From Plantactinospora endophytica (GTDB lineage Bacteria > Actinomycetota > Actinomycetes > Mycobacteriales > Micromonosporaceae), in the NCBI RefSeq assembly GCF_016862915.1, contig NZ_BONW01000044.1, positions 248,001 to 312,000 on the forward strand: a stretch of DNA of 64,000 nucleotides, read 5' to 3'. Of the stretch, positions 33,400 through 43,823 are shown piece after piece. The number at the start of each line of letters is the position of its first letter. Position 1 is the first letter of the stretch. Below the pieces are notes generated by a model. It saw nothing but the letters and a program-made list of their open reading frames with translations. It searched no databases and was not told where the DNA came from. A program made the position numbers and the translations under genes.

Positions 33400-34605
33400 T
33401 CAGCTTCCCGGGGCCGCCCGATGGCGGGACGCCCAGTAGAGCGCCAGCATGGCCAGGCAGAGCAGCACCAGCGCCGGCCCGAGCACCGCCACCGAGGTAC
33501 GCCCGATCAGCACGCCCAGCCCGCCCGGGATGAGCGCCCCGCCCAGCCCGGACGCCCCGATCTGCAACCCGATCGTCCGGTCGGCGTGCCGCTGTCCGAC
33601 CCGTTCGGCCGTGCCGAGGGTGAGCAGCGGGAAGACCGCCGCCGCGCCGAAGCCGAGGACGGCGAGGCCGAGCACCGCCAGCCAGCCCGGCCCGGGTACC
33701 GCGACGAGCGCGGAGCCGAGCGTCATCGCGTACATGCTGCCGCGCAGCACCGTACGGGTGCCCAGCCGCTCGGCCACGAACCCCTGCACCACCCGGCCGA
33801 GGAAGAGGCTGCCCCAGTAGAGCGAGACGCAGAGCCCGGCGACGGTACCGCTGAGTCCCCGGTCCTCGGTGAGCAGCAGGTACGCCCAGAGGCCGGCGGC
33901 CACCTCGATCGCCACGTAGACGGCGAAGGTCAGCGCGCCGAACCAGACCGCCGGCAGGGCCAGGGTGGCCCGGACGGGTAACGGCGCGGCCGGGGTCTCG
34001 GGTACCGGGGTCGGCTCGTCGGGGCCGGGTGCACCTCGACGTTCCCAGGTCCGGACGGTGAGCACGAAGGCCAGTGCCAGGGCGGCCTGCGCGACGGCGA
34101 CGATGCCGTACCCCCAGCGCCAGCCCAGCCCGACGCCGAGCACGCTGGTCATCACCAGCGGTCCGATCGCGACGCCGAGCCCGAAACAGGCGTGCAGCCA
34201 GTTCATCTGACGCGGCCCGAACGCCCCGGCGGCGTACGCGTTGAGCCCCGCGTCGATCGCGCCCGAGCCGAGGCCGAGCACCAGCGCACAGCCGATCATG
34301 ACCGGCAGCGCCGGTGCACCGGCGTACCCGGCCAACGCCAGGCTGGCCAGCGCGGTGCTGCCGGCCAGCAGCCAGCCCACCCCGATCCGGGCGATGCTGA
34401 ACCCGGCCACCACGCTCGAGACGAGGTAGCCGACCGTCGCCGAGGTGAGCAGCAGCCCGACCGCCTCGGTCGGGACCGTCAGGTCGACCCGGATGGACGG
34501 CCAGGCGACGCCGAGCAGACCGTCGGGAAGCCCGAGGCTGACGAAGGCCAGATAGGCCAGGACGAGTACGGCGAGACCGGTCCGGCCGCGTGAGGGAGTG
34601 ACCAC
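33400..34605 (-). CDS. MFS transporter, 12 helices
   Basis: 401 residues with twelve hydrophobic segments. The opening VLAYLAFVSLGLPDGLLGVAWPSI with LPDG and the NWLHACFGLGVAIGPL segment in helix 4 resemble the sugar-type (FucP/YfkF-like) MFS group. The central loop is Pro-rich (DEPTPVPETPAAPLP). Substrate unknown. Not in an operon. Confidence 0.9.
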   Translation of the reverse strand: MVTPSRGRTGLAVLVLAYLAFVSLGLPDGLLGVAWPSIRVDLTVPTEAVGLLLTSATVGYLVSSVVAGFSIARIGVGWLLAGSTALASLALAGYAGAPALPVMIGCALVLGLGSGAIDAGLNAYAAGAFGPRQMNWLHACFGLGVAIGPLVMTSVLGVGLGWRWGYGIVAVAQAALALAFVLTVRTWERRGAPGPDEPTPVPETPAAPLPVRATLALPAVWFGALTFAVYVAIEVAAGLWAYLLLTEDRGLSGTVAGLCVSLYWGSLFLGRVVQGFVAERLGTRTVLRGSMYAMTLGSALVAVPGPGWLAVLGLAVLGFGAAAVFPLLTLGTAERVGQRHADRTIGLQIGASGLGGALIPGGLGVLIGRTSVAVLGPALVLLCLAMLALYWASRHRAAPGS

Positions 34606-34837
34606 GGCGGTCGATCATGCCGGAACGGTGGACGGCGGGCCACCGGACAGGCCGTCCCGGCGGACGACAAGCGGGGCCGCTGGCTGAAGGCGACCGGAGC
34701 CGGACGTGAGTCCGCCAACCGGGACAGCCAGCCCGGAACACCAACCGGAGCCGCAGAGGCGGATCAAGCGGACAGGTCGGCCCTAATTCGTCCGAACGGG
34801 GGACGGCGATCGGGCTTTTGCCGGGCAGAATTTCGGG

Positions 34838-35050
34838 ATGCACTCGGCTCCCGGATTCCTCTCCACCCGTCAGCGCCGGTTCGCCTGGCTCGCCTTCCTG
34901 CTCACCGCGGTGCAGGCGCCGGTCTCGGCCCGGCTGGTCGACGACGGCTCGTGGCTGTTCAGCCTCTGCGTCGCGCTGATGGTCGCCACCGTGATCCTGG
35001 CCGACGACGCAATGCGGCGTCGCCCCGCGGACGCCGGCATGGTCGAGTAG
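34838..35050 (+). CDS. Small membrane protein, unknown function
   Basis: 70 residues, two hydrophobic stretches (about 16-28 and 39-55) and a basic R-R-R-P tail. ATG at 34838, with a poor ribosome site. The stop codon TAG is inside the first unit of the 22-bp repeat at 35047-35134. No family recognised, and it may not be translated strongly. Confidence 0.55.
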   Translation: MHSAPGFLSTRQRRFAWLAFLLTAVQAPVSARLVDDGSWLFSLCVALMVATVILADDAMRRRPADAGMVE

Positions 35051-35134
35051 CCGGCCCGGCCCGGGGCAGTACCCGGCCCGGCCCAGGGCGGTAGCCGGCC
35101 CGGCCCGGGGCAGTAGCCAGCCCGGCCCGGGGCA
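35047..35134. repeat. 22-bp tandem repeat, four copies
   Basis: Units at 35047, 35069, 35091 and 35113, each of the form GTAGCCGGCCCGGCCCGGGGCA with at most four changes (the second unit carries all four). The repeat begins with the last base of coding sequence of the small membrane protein and includes its stop codon. Confidence 0.92.
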
Positions 35135-35279
35135 CCACGCCGAGGGCTCGGCCCCGGAGCCACCCGCGCCCCCGGGCACCCGCCCGAGATCACCACCCAG
35201 CCGACCCGCCGAACCGGCTCGCACCCGTGCACAACGGGCGTTCCGGACCGCGTCCGCGAGCGGATTCGTTCACTCCGGT

Positions 35280-35285
35280 TAGGCT
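35280..35285 (+). promoter_or_regulatory. -10 element (TAGGCT) of a leaderless promoter
   Basis: TAGGCT ends 6 bases before the ATG at 35292 with no ribosome site, the leaderless layout also seen at 7606 and 9198. Confidence 0.5.
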
Positions 35286-35291
35286 GCTGGC

Positions 35292-37448
35292 ATGCCAGGC
35301 ACGGTCGGGCGGGTACCCGCTCCCCCTTCCACCGTGGCCGGTGCGTTGCCGATCCCGCATCCCACGGTCGGACCGCCGGCCGGTCGTCGCTGGGCGGAGA
35401 CCCCGCTGGGTCCGCCCCAGCACTGGGATCCCGCGCTGCGCGCGGTCGTCGACCTGGTCCTCTCCGCCCCGGTGCCGATGGCCCTGGCGTACGGCAACCA
35501 GCTCGCGTTGATCTACAACGACGGCTTCGGCGAGGTGATCGGGCCGAAGCATCCGGAGGCGTTCGGCAGACCGGCCGCCGAGGTGTTCTCCGAGGTGTGG
35601 CCCGTGCCCGGGGTCGGTGACGTGGTCGAACGGGTCTACCGGACCGGCGAGCCGTTCCTGGAGCGGGAGACCTCGCTGCCGCTGGTCCGCGACGAGTCGG
35701 GGCTGCCCGAGCAGTCCGTCTTCGCCCGTGGCTACTCCCCGGTCCGGGACTCCACCGGAACGGTCGTCGGGGTGCTCACGGTGGCGGCCGAGGCCACCCA
35801 GGTCACCCAGCGGCTACAGAATCTCGGCGAGCTGGCCTCGGCGCTGTCCCGGACCCTCACCCTGGACGACGTCGCCCGGGTCACGCTGCGCAACGCCATC
35901 TCGACGTTCGGGGCCGACCAGGTCGAGTTCGGGGTGGACGACGGGACCGGCTGGCGGCTGGTCCGGCGGGTCCGGGGCGAGGTGCTCGACGAGGCCGACG
36001 AGCGGCTGCCGCCGCTGTGGCGGCGGCATGACGCCGACTCGCCGGCCCCGCTGGTGGTCGCCGCCGACACCGGCACGCCGAGCTTCGCCAGCGACGGCCA
36101 ACCGCTGCTGCACAGCGCCGTCGACCGGCACGACGAGAAGATCCGGGCGCTGGCCGCGCTGCCGCTGGGTACGCCGAACCTGCGCGGCGGGCTGACGGTC
36201 GGCTACCGGCAGCCGCACTTCTGGCCGCCCGCCGAACGCGCCCTGTTGACCGCCTCGGCGGAGCTGGTGGCCCAGGCGGCCGAGCGGGCCCGCCGGTTCG
36301 AGACCCAGCACGGCACCGCGCAACTGCTCCAGCGCAGCATGCTGCCCGAGCACCTGCCCGACCTGCCGCTGCTGCGGATCGCCGCCCGCTACGACGCCGG
36401 GGTCGACGGCAACGCGGCCGGCGGTGACTTCTACGACGCGTTCGCGCTGCCGGACGGCCGGCTGGCGGTGGTACTCGGCGACGTGGCCGGGCACGACGTG
36501 CAGGCCGCCGCGCTGATGGGGCAGGTACGCGCCGCGCTGCGGGCGCTGGCGCTGAGCGATCCCGCCCCGGTGCCGGTACTCGCCGGGCTGGACCGGCTGG
36601 TGGCGAGCCTGAGCGCGGAGGCGCACAGCGACGAACTCTTCGTCACCGTGGTCTACGGGTTGATCGAGCCGGACTCGGAGCGGCTGACCATCGCCAGTGC
36701 CGGGCATCCCCCGCCGCTGGTCCGGCGCGGCTCGCCCGGCCAGCCGGGCACCGCCCGGTACGTCGAGGTCCCGCCGGGGGTGCCGCTCGGGCTGCATGGA
36801 CGGCGGACGGCGGTCACCGTCGAGTTTCCGCCCGGGGACACCCTGCTGCTGTTCAGCGACGGTGTGGTGGAGCGCCGGCAGCGGAGCCTGACCGACGGCT
36901 TCGAGGCGCTGGCCGCGACGGTGGCCGGGGCGGCGACCGGCGATCCGCGTACGCTCTGCGCGCTCGCCACCGGCGCGGTGCCGGGCAGCACCGAGGACGA
37001 CGTCGCCGTGCTCGCCGTCGAGCACGCGAGTACGCCCAGCCGGTCGGCGAGCATGGAGGTGCCGGCGGAGCCGACCGCACCGGGCCGGGTACGGCACTGG
37101 ATGACCGGCCAACTGACCCTGTGGGGGGTACCCGAGCAGGTGGTCGGGTCGGCGGTGCTCTGCACCAGCGAGCTGACCACCAACGCGCTGCTGCACGCCG
37201 GCACCGCCGCCCGGGTCGAGATCGACCTCAGCCCGGAGCGGTTGCTGGTCTCGGTCGCCGACAGCGGCACCCGGGGCGCGGTGACCCGGGCCCGCACCGA
37301 GAAGCTCAGCAGCCGGGGCCGGGGGCTCGGGCTGATCGAACAGCTCAGCGACGCCTGGGGTACCGATCCGACGGTACGCGGCTCGACGGTCTGGTTCGAG
37401 ATGATGATCCCGCCGTCGGCCGGCGTCCCCGGGCACCCGGAGGGCTGA
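35292..37448 (+). CDS. PAS-GAF-SpoIIE phosphatase fused to an anti-sigma kinase-like ATPase
   Basis: 718 residues with four parts. A PAS-like sensor (about 30-165) contains VPMALAYGNQLALIYNDGF; a GAF domain (about 180-335); a PP2C/SpoIIE phosphatase (about 345-575) with the metal residues in AAGGDFYDAF, VLGDVAGHDVQAAALM and LLLFSDGVVERR; and a HATPase (about 600-705) with SELTTNALLHAG (N box) and RGRGLGLIEQL (G box). In Bacillus RsbU/RsbW systems such phosphatases and kinases release or trap the general stress sigma factor through an anti-anti-sigma. One protein here carries both activities. The nearest partners are the MEDS kinase at 39203 and the stress-type promoters. Confidence 0.93.
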   Translation: MPGTVGRVPAPPSTVAGALPIPHPTVGPPAGRRWAETPLGPPQHWDPALRAVVDLVLSAPVPMALAYGNQLALIYNDGFGEVIGPKHPEAFGRPAAEVFSEVWPVPGVGDVVERVYRTGEPFLERETSLPLVRDESGLPEQSVFARGYSPVRDSTGTVVGVLTVAAEATQVTQRLQNLGELASALSRTLTLDDVARVTLRNAISTFGADQVEFGVDDGTGWRLVRRVRGEVLDEADERLPPLWRRHDADSPAPLVVAADTGTPSFASDGQPLLHSAVDRHDEKIRALAALPLGTPNLRGGLTVGYRQPHFWPPAERALLTASAELVAQAAERARRFETQHGTAQLLQRSMLPEHLPDLPLLRIAARYDAGVDGNAAGGDFYDAFALPDGRLAVVLGDVAGHDVQAAALMGQVRAALRALALSDPAPVPVLAGLDRLVASLSAEAHSDELFVTVVYGLIEPDSERLTIASAGHPPPLVRRGSPGQPGTARYVEVPPGVPLGLHGRRTAVTVEFPPGDTLLLFSDGVVERRQRSLTDGFEALAATVAGAATGDPRTLCALATGAVPGSTEDDVAVLAVEHASTPSRSASMEVPAEPTAPGRVRHWMTGQLTLWGVPEQVVGSAVLCTSELTTNALLHAGTAARVEIDLSPERLLVSVADSGTRGAVTRARTEKLSSRGRGLGLIEQLSDAWGTDPTVRGSTVWFEMMIPPSAGVPGHPEG

Positions 37449-37559
37449 CCGCTCGGCCGAGGCGTGCCGGAGCCCCGTCGGCCGGCGTCGCCGAGTGCCC
37501 GGAGCACTGACCGCTCAGTCGAGGCGTGCCGGGTGCCCGGGCGGGGAAAGGGTGCCGGG

Positions 37560-38975
37560 GTGGATCTCTCGGCTACCGCGTACGCGTTGATCGGGCTGGG
37601 CGCGCTGCTGGCCGGCATCCTGCCCCGGGTGCTGGAGCGCCGGCCGCTCTCCATGCCGATCGCCTTCCTCGGCCTCGGCATGGTCGTCTTCCTGCTCCCC
37701 CTCGGGCTGCCCGAGCCCGATCCGCTGACCCACCCGGAATTCACCACCCAGCTCACCGAGATCGGCGTGATCGTGGCGCTGATGGGCGCCGGCCTGAAGA
37801 TCGACCGGCCGCTCGGCCGCCGCCGCTGGTCGTCGACGTGGCGGCTGCTGGCTGTCGCGATGCCGCTCTGCATCGCCGGGGTGGCGGTGCTGGGCTGGTG
37901 GTGGCTGGGGCTGGCGCCGGCCGCCGCACTGCTGCTGGCCGCCGCGCTGGCCCCGACCGACCCGGTGCTCGCCTCCGACGTGCAGGTCGGCGAGCCGACC
38001 GACGTCGAGGACTCCGAGGACGAGGTACGGTTCGCGCTCACCTCGGAGGCCGGGCTGAACGACGGTCTCGCGTTCCCGTTCGTGTACGCCGCCATCGCGA
38101 TCGCCACGGTCGGGCTGGCCCCGGAGAACTGGCTGGGTCGCTGGCTGACCGTGGACGTCGGCTACCGAATCCTGCTCGGGGTGGCCGGCGGGCTGCTGGT
38201 GGGCTGGCTGCTGGGCAAGCTCTTCTTCCGGGCCCGGTCCGAGCGGTTACGGCTGGCCCGCCACTCGGAGGGCTTCCTCGCGCTGGCCGCCACCTTCCTC
38301 TCCTTCGGCCTGGTCGAACTGGTCGGCGGGTACGGCTTCGTCGCGGTCTTCGTCACCGCGCGGGCGATCCGGGCCGCCGAACGGTCGCACGAGTACCACC
38401 AGGTGCTGCACAACTTCGCCGAGCAGGTCGAGCGGCTGCTCACCGTACTGTTGCTGCTGCTCCTCGGCGGCGCGGTGGTCACCGGGCTGCTGGCCCCGCT
38501 GACCTGGCCGGCGGTGGCGCTGGCTCTGGCGCTGGTCTTCGTGGTACGCCCGCTGACCGGTCGGGTGTCGCTGCTCGGGGCGCCGGGCCGGCCGGCCGAG
38601 CACTGGGTCGTGGCGCTGTTCGGCATCCGGGGCGTCGGCACGTTCTACTACCTCGGGTACGCCACCACGCACGCCCACTTCCCCGACGCCGAGCTGCTCT
38701 GGGCGACGGCCGGGCTGGTGGTGGTCGTCTCGGTGGTGGTGCACGGGGTGACGGCCACCCCGGTCATGCAGTTCCTGGACGCCCGCCTGGACCGCACCCC
38801 CGCCCCGGCCAGCGGTGAGCCGGCCACCGGTGAGCCGACCACCGGTGAATCGACCACCGACGAGCCGACCACCGACAAGCCGACAGCGCAGGCCCGCCCG
38901 ACGGACCTGCCGGTGCCCCGTCGCCCGGAGGGGCCGACCACGAGCGGGGCCGGGTCCCGCTCCCGGCCGAACTGA
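37560..38975 (+). CDS. Cation/proton antiporter, CPA1 type
   Basis: 471 residues with about 12 hydrophobic segments in the Na+/H+ antiporter (NhaP/CPA1) pattern: LTEIGVIVALMGAGLKIDRPL, ALAPTDPVLASDVQVGEP, SEAGLNDGLAFPFVYAAIA with the conserved Asp, and FGIRGVGTFYYLGYATTHA. Probably Na+ or K+ for H+ exchange. The cytoplasmic tail carries the 15-bp repeat at 38814-38885. The GTG at 37560 has GGGAAAGG upstream; a start at 37464 would prepend a Pro/Arg-rich stretch. Confidence 0.92.
   Translation: MDLSATAYALIGLGALLAGILPRVLERRPLSMPIAFLGLGMVVFLLPLGLPEPDPLTHPEFTTQLTEIGVIVALMGAGLKIDRPLGRRRWSSTWRLLAVAMPLCIAGVAVLGWWWLGLAPAAALLLAAALAPTDPVLASDVQVGEPTDVEDSEDEVRFALTSEAGLNDGLAFPFVYAAIAIATVGLAPENWLGRWLTVDVGYRILLGVAGGLLVGWLLGKLFFRARSERLRLARHSEGFLALAATFLSFGLVELVGGYGFVAVFVTARAIRAAERSHEYHQVLHNFAEQVERLLTVLLLLLLGGAVVTGLLAPLTWPAVALALALVFVVRPLTGRVSLLGAPGRPAEHWVVALFGIRGVGTFYYLGYATTHAHFPDAELLWATAGLVVVVSVVVHGVTATPVMQFLDARLDRTPAPASGEPATGEPTTGESTTDEPTTDKPTAQARPTDLPVPRRPEGPTTSGAGSRSRPN
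38814..38885. repeat. 15-bp tandem repeat, five copies, in the antiporter tail
   Basis: Units start at 38814, 38829, 38844, 38859 and 38874, each coding a variant of G-E-P-T-T; the last unit is shortened and diverged. The frame is preserved. Confidence 0.9.
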
Positions 38976-39200
38976 CAAACACCGAATCGACGACGCCGAA
39001 CTGACCGAACCGAACTGACCGGACCGAAATCGACCAGGCCCGAATCGACTGGGCCGGAATCGACCGGACCGAGATAGGACCAGGCCGAAATCGACCAGGC
39101 CCGATCGACTGGGCTGGGATCGATCGGACCGAGATAGGACCGGGCCGAGATAGACCAGGCCGGAATCGATCGAGTCGGAACTGATCGGGCCGGGTCGGCG
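38976..39200. repeat. Degenerate short repeats, non-coding spacer
   Basis: About 225 bp between the convergent antiporter and anti-sigma genes. It is built of loosely repeated 16-20 bp units around ATCGACYRGGCC and GGACCGAGATAGGACC. No open frame of gene quality, no clear hairpin. AT content is higher than around it. Confidence 0.75.
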
Positions 39201-39202
39201 GT

Positions 39203-40189
39203 TCAGCGGCCGGCGCCGGAGGCGGAACCGTTCACCGGCTCCGAGCGCCGGTGCATGTGCAGCCGGATCGCCGTCGAGGTGGCGTCGGTGTGCACCTGGA
39301 CCAGGTCGCAGAGGTAGTTGACCAGCAGCAGTCCCCGCCCGGTGTCACTCAGCGGCGACGGCGGGAGCCGGCCGGCGAGCCGGTCGGTCAGCACGCTGGA
39401 CCCGGTGATCTCGCAGACCAGCCCGTCCGCGTCGAGCCAGACCCGGGCGACCGCCGGCCGCCCGGAGTGCATCACCGCGTTGGTGGCGATCTCGTTGGCG
39501 GCGACCCGCAGGTCCTCGACCTGCTCACGGCCGAGCCCGGCCTCCCGGGCCAGCGCGGCGACCAGGGCGCGCATCCCGGAGAGCCCGGAGGCTTCGAAGA
39601 ACAACGTGGACGCGGACGGCGGTGGGGTCGGGAAGGGCAGGTTGAACGCGTCGACCACGGTCTCCGGCCGGCCGTACCCGGCGCTGGGCTGGCGGTCGCC
39701 GTCACGGATCAGGTACGGGTGGGTGCTCGCCGCGTCGGCGACGACGTCCACGTCGAGCCGCACCGAGTCGTACGGGCAGAGCACGGTGACCGGCCGGTCG
39801 GCGAGGGCGATGTTGATCAGCGCCTCGTGCTGTACGCAGCGGGGATAGGCCAGCGCCGACCGGCCGGGCCAAATCGGTTCCCCGACGATGCGTACCCGGA
39901 CCGGCGTGTGCTCCTCGACGAACGCGTGCAGCACCCCTGGGATGATCCACCCCGGGTTGCGACCCTCCCGACCCATGTCGACGAAGCGCAGCTCGGTGCT
40001 GGTGCCGAGGGCCGCACGCAGCAGGTCGAGCCGGGCTCCGGGCACGGCGATCAGCACCGGCTCCGCTGCGGCGAGCCCCTCCGACACGAACGACTGGATC
40101 CCGCGTACGTAGTCGTCGTCGGTCCGGTAGAAGAACGCGTCGTGCCGCAGCGACCCGGCCTCCGGCCGGACGGCTGGATCGAATGTCAT
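39203..40189 (-). CDS. MEDS sensor domain with anti-sigma-type HATPase
   Basis: 328 residues. The MEDS (DcmR-type) sensory domain (residues about 8-170) includes HDAFFYRTDDDYVRGIQSFV and LRFVDMGREGRNPGWIIP. A HATPase of the RsbW/SpoIIAB kind (about 200-315) has LRVAANEIATNAVMHSG (N box) and LSDTGRGLLLVNYLCD (G box). Proteins of this design act as serine kinases or sigma-factor binding switches responding to a small molecule or redox signal; the signal here is unknown. Convergent with the antiporter, and 1.7 kb from the SpoIIE/HATPase gene. Confidence 0.9.
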   Translation of the reverse strand: MTFDPAVRPEAGSLRHDAFFYRTDDDYVRGIQSFVSEGLAAAEPVLIAVPGARLDLLRAALGTSTELRFVDMGREGRNPGWIIPGVLHAFVEEHTPVRVRIVGEPIWPGRSALAYPRCVQHEALINIALADRPVTVLCPYDSVRLDVDVVADAASTHPYLIRDGDRQPSAGYGRPETVVDAFNLPFPTPPPSASTLFFEASGLSGMRALVAALAREAGLGREQVEDLRVAANEIATNAVMHSGRPAVARVWLDADGLVCEITGSSVLTDRLAGRLPPSPLSDTGRGLLLVNYLCDLVQVHTDATSTAIRLHMHRRSEPVNGSASGAGR

Positions 40190-40376
40190 CGCCGGCCGAC
40201 CGCTCGCGACCCGTCCACCCCCCACCTCCGAGCAGCAGCCTACGTGGCGGAGGCAACATCTGGCCACGGAGAGTCAGCGGGCGGTCCGGGGCGCCGCCCG
40301 GCACCGAGCCCTCGACGCGGCCGGTTCGGGGTCGCCCGGACCACCCGGACCTCAGGCCGATGACCTGCGGCGATGA

Positions 40377-41879
<1,503 letters not shown>

Positions 41880-42021
41880 TCCGTCCCCCCTCCGGCCGGG
41901 TCGCCGCCCCGCACCTAGCGGGCGGCGGCCCGGCCACCACCCGGCGACGCGCCCCTGAGCTGGCCGGGCGGGCCGCAGCAGGCCCGCACCCCGGCCGTAC
42001 GATCGGAATGGTGATGACGAG

Positions 42022-42855
42022 ATGACGGTCACCGGACAGCGGCAGCGACCGGTCGGCCAACTGCTGCGCGGGTGGCGCGAACGGCGGCGGCTCAGCCAGC
42101 TCGAACTCGCCATCCAGGCGGACATCTCCACCCGCCATCTCAGTTTCGTGGAGACCGGTCGGGCGATGCCGAGCCGGGACATGGTGCTCCGGCTCGCCGA
42201 ACAGCTCGACGTACCGCTCCGCGAGCGCAACCACCTGCTGCTGGCCGCCGGATACGCGCCGATCTATCCGCGTACGCCGCTTGACTCGCCGGCCCTGGCC
42301 GCCGTACGCGCGGCGGTCCGCCAGGTACTCACCGCCCACCAGCCCTATCCGGCCATCGCCGTGGACCGGGGCTGGAACCTGGTCGAGGCGAACGCCAGCA
42401 TCGGGCTGTTCACCGCCGGCGCGGCGGCACCCCTGCTCACCCCGCCGATCAACGCGCTCCGGCTGGCCCTGCATCCGGCCGGGCTGGCACCCCGGATCGT
42501 GAACCTCGGCGAGTGGCGGGCACACCTGCTCGGGCGGCTGCGCCGGCAGGTCGCGCTGAGCGGCGACGTCGAGCTGGCCGACCTCTACGACGAGCTGCGG
42601 GCGTACCCGTGCGACCAGCCCGAGCCGGAGGTCGAGATCCCGGGGCCGGGCGAGGTGGTGGTGCCGCTGCGGATCCGGGACGGCGACCGGGAGCTGGCCT
42701 TCTTCAGCACCGTCTTCACCTTCGGCACCCCGCTGGACGTCACGGTGGCGGAACTCTCGGTCGAGTCGTTCTTCCCGCTCGACGACCGTACCGCCTCGGC
42801 GGTGACCTCGGCCGCCGAGCAGGAGCGTCGGGTCGGCAGCGGCTCCACCCGCTGA
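42022..42855 (+). CDS. XRE-family regulator with MmyB-like ligand domain
   Basis: 277 residues. An XRE helix-turn-helix (about 10-65, with RLSQLELAIQADISTRHLSFVETG) is followed by the MmyB-type ligand-binding domain (about 100-265) with YPAIAVDRGWNLVEANAS. Members often sit beside the dehydrogenase or antibiotic gene they control, but no such partner is here. ATG at 42022; no obvious operator seen. Confidence 0.93.
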   Translation: MTVTGQRQRPVGQLLRGWRERRRLSQLELAIQADISTRHLSFVETGRAMPSRDMVLRLAEQLDVPLRERNHLLLAAGYAPIYPRTPLDSPALAAVRAAVRQVLTAHQPYPAIAVDRGWNLVEANASIGLFTAGAAAPLLTPPINALRLALHPAGLAPRIVNLGEWRAHLLGRLRRQVALSGDVELADLYDELRAYPCDQPEPEVEIPGPGEVVVPLRIRDGDRELAFFSTVFTFGTPLDVTVAELSVESFFPLDDRTASAVTSAAEQERRVGSGSTR

Positions 42856-42969
42856 CCCCGCCCCGAGCCGGAACCGCCGCCGCTCGGAGCCCCGGCCGCG
42901 CTGGATCCGTCGTCGCCCGGGTGGGTGGGCGGGCGGGAACCGGACATCCTCGGCGTGTCAGGCCGTGCG

Positions 42970-42994
42970 GTTTAGCGTCCGGCGGACCGGGTTA
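42970..42994 (+). promoter_or_regulatory. SigB/SigF-type promoter of the general stress gene
   Basis: GTTT at 42970-42973, 15 bases, GGGTTA at 42989-42994, 49 bases before the ATG at 43043. Matches the GTTT-N14-16-GGGtan pattern found at four stress genes 10-12 kb upstream. Confidence 0.55.
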
Positions 42995-43042
42995 CCGAGT
43001 CGGACAGGCGGGGAATCGAGCCGGGACGAAGGAGGCTGATTC

Positions 43043-43651
43043 ATGATGTCCAGGAACCCGACGGCGGGGTGGCAGTCCGGTATGCCCGGTATGCCGGGTA
43101 TCGCCGGTAGCAACAACCTACCGGCCGGCCCGTCCGGCGACCAGTCCAGGGCGCCGAGCAGCGACGGCGGCACCGGGCCGGGGCAGTCCACGGTGACCGT
43201 CGCCTCGTACCCGGACTACCCATCGGCGCAGTACACCGTGGACTTCCTCTCCGACAACCAGTTCCCGGTCGAACGCGCCGCCATCGTCGGCACCGACCTC
43301 ACCCTGGTCGAAACCGTACTGGGCCGGATGACGACCAGCCGGGCCGCGCTGGCCGGTGCCGCCACCGGTGCCTGGTTCGGGCTCTTCATCGGCCTGCTCT
43401 TCGGCATCTTCACCGTCGGCAACTGGTGGGCCGTCATCCTCGTCGGCCTGGCCATCGGCGCCGTCTGGGGTGCGATCTTCGGTGCCATCGCGCACGCGAT
43501 GACCGGCGGCCGACGGGACTTCACCTCGGCGAGCAGCCTACGCGCCAACCAGTACGCGGTGACCGTGGACGCGACCTTCGCCGACCAGGCGCGACAGCTC
43601 ATCGGCCGGATGAACTGGCAGGGCCAGCGGCCGGCCGGCGCCACCGGTTGA
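43043..43651 (+). CDS. General stress protein, YflT/GsiB-like membrane protein
   Basis: 202 residues. Residues 1-55 are a Met/Gly/Pro-rich disordered start (YGMPGMPGIAGS-like). A YflT-type fold follows (VASYPDYPSAQYTVDFLSD, then VERAAIVGTDL), with two tightly packed Gly-rich membrane helices (about 105-155: AALAGAATGAWFGLFIGLLFGIF and AVILVGLAIGAVWGAIFGAIA) and a C-terminal soluble part (YAVTVDATFADQARQL). Related proteins are induced in the SigB general stress response of Bacillus. A SigB-type promoter precedes the gene. ATG follows GAAGGAGG. Confidence 0.9.
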   Translation: MMSRNPTAGWQSGMPGMPGIAGSNNLPAGPSGDQSRAPSSDGGTGPGQSTVTVASYPDYPSAQYTVDFLSDNQFPVERAAIVGTDLTLVETVLGRMTTSRAALAGAATGAWFGLFIGLLFGIFTVGNWWAVILVGLAIGAVWGAIFGAIAHAMTGGRRDFTSASSLRANQYAVTVDATFADQARQLIGRMNWQGQRPAGATG

Positions 43652-43674
43652 CCCGGCACACCACTGGGACCGGC

Positions 43675-43820
43675 CCGGGTCGGATCGAATCAGGTCGGAT
43701 CGGGTCGGGTCGGACCGGTTGGTCGGGATCGGGTCGGACCGGTGGGATCGGATCGATCGGACCGGTTGGTCGCGGCCGGGTCGGACCGGTGGGATCGGAC
43801 CGGTGGAATCGGGTCGGCGA
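43675..43820. repeat. Degenerate GGTCGGATCGG-type repeats
   Basis: About 145 bp at the 3' end of the general stress gene made of loosely repeated units such as GGTCGGACCGGTGGGATCGG and GGTCGGACCGGTTGGTCG. It runs up to the stop of the convergent DUF1684 gene. No gene. Similar in style to the spacer at 38976-39200. Confidence 0.8.
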
Positions 43821-43823
43821 GGG

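Noticed and set aside
38976-39200. CRISPR array
   Set aside because: Units are too short and variable, with no constant repeat of 24-37 bp, no unique spacers and no cas genes.
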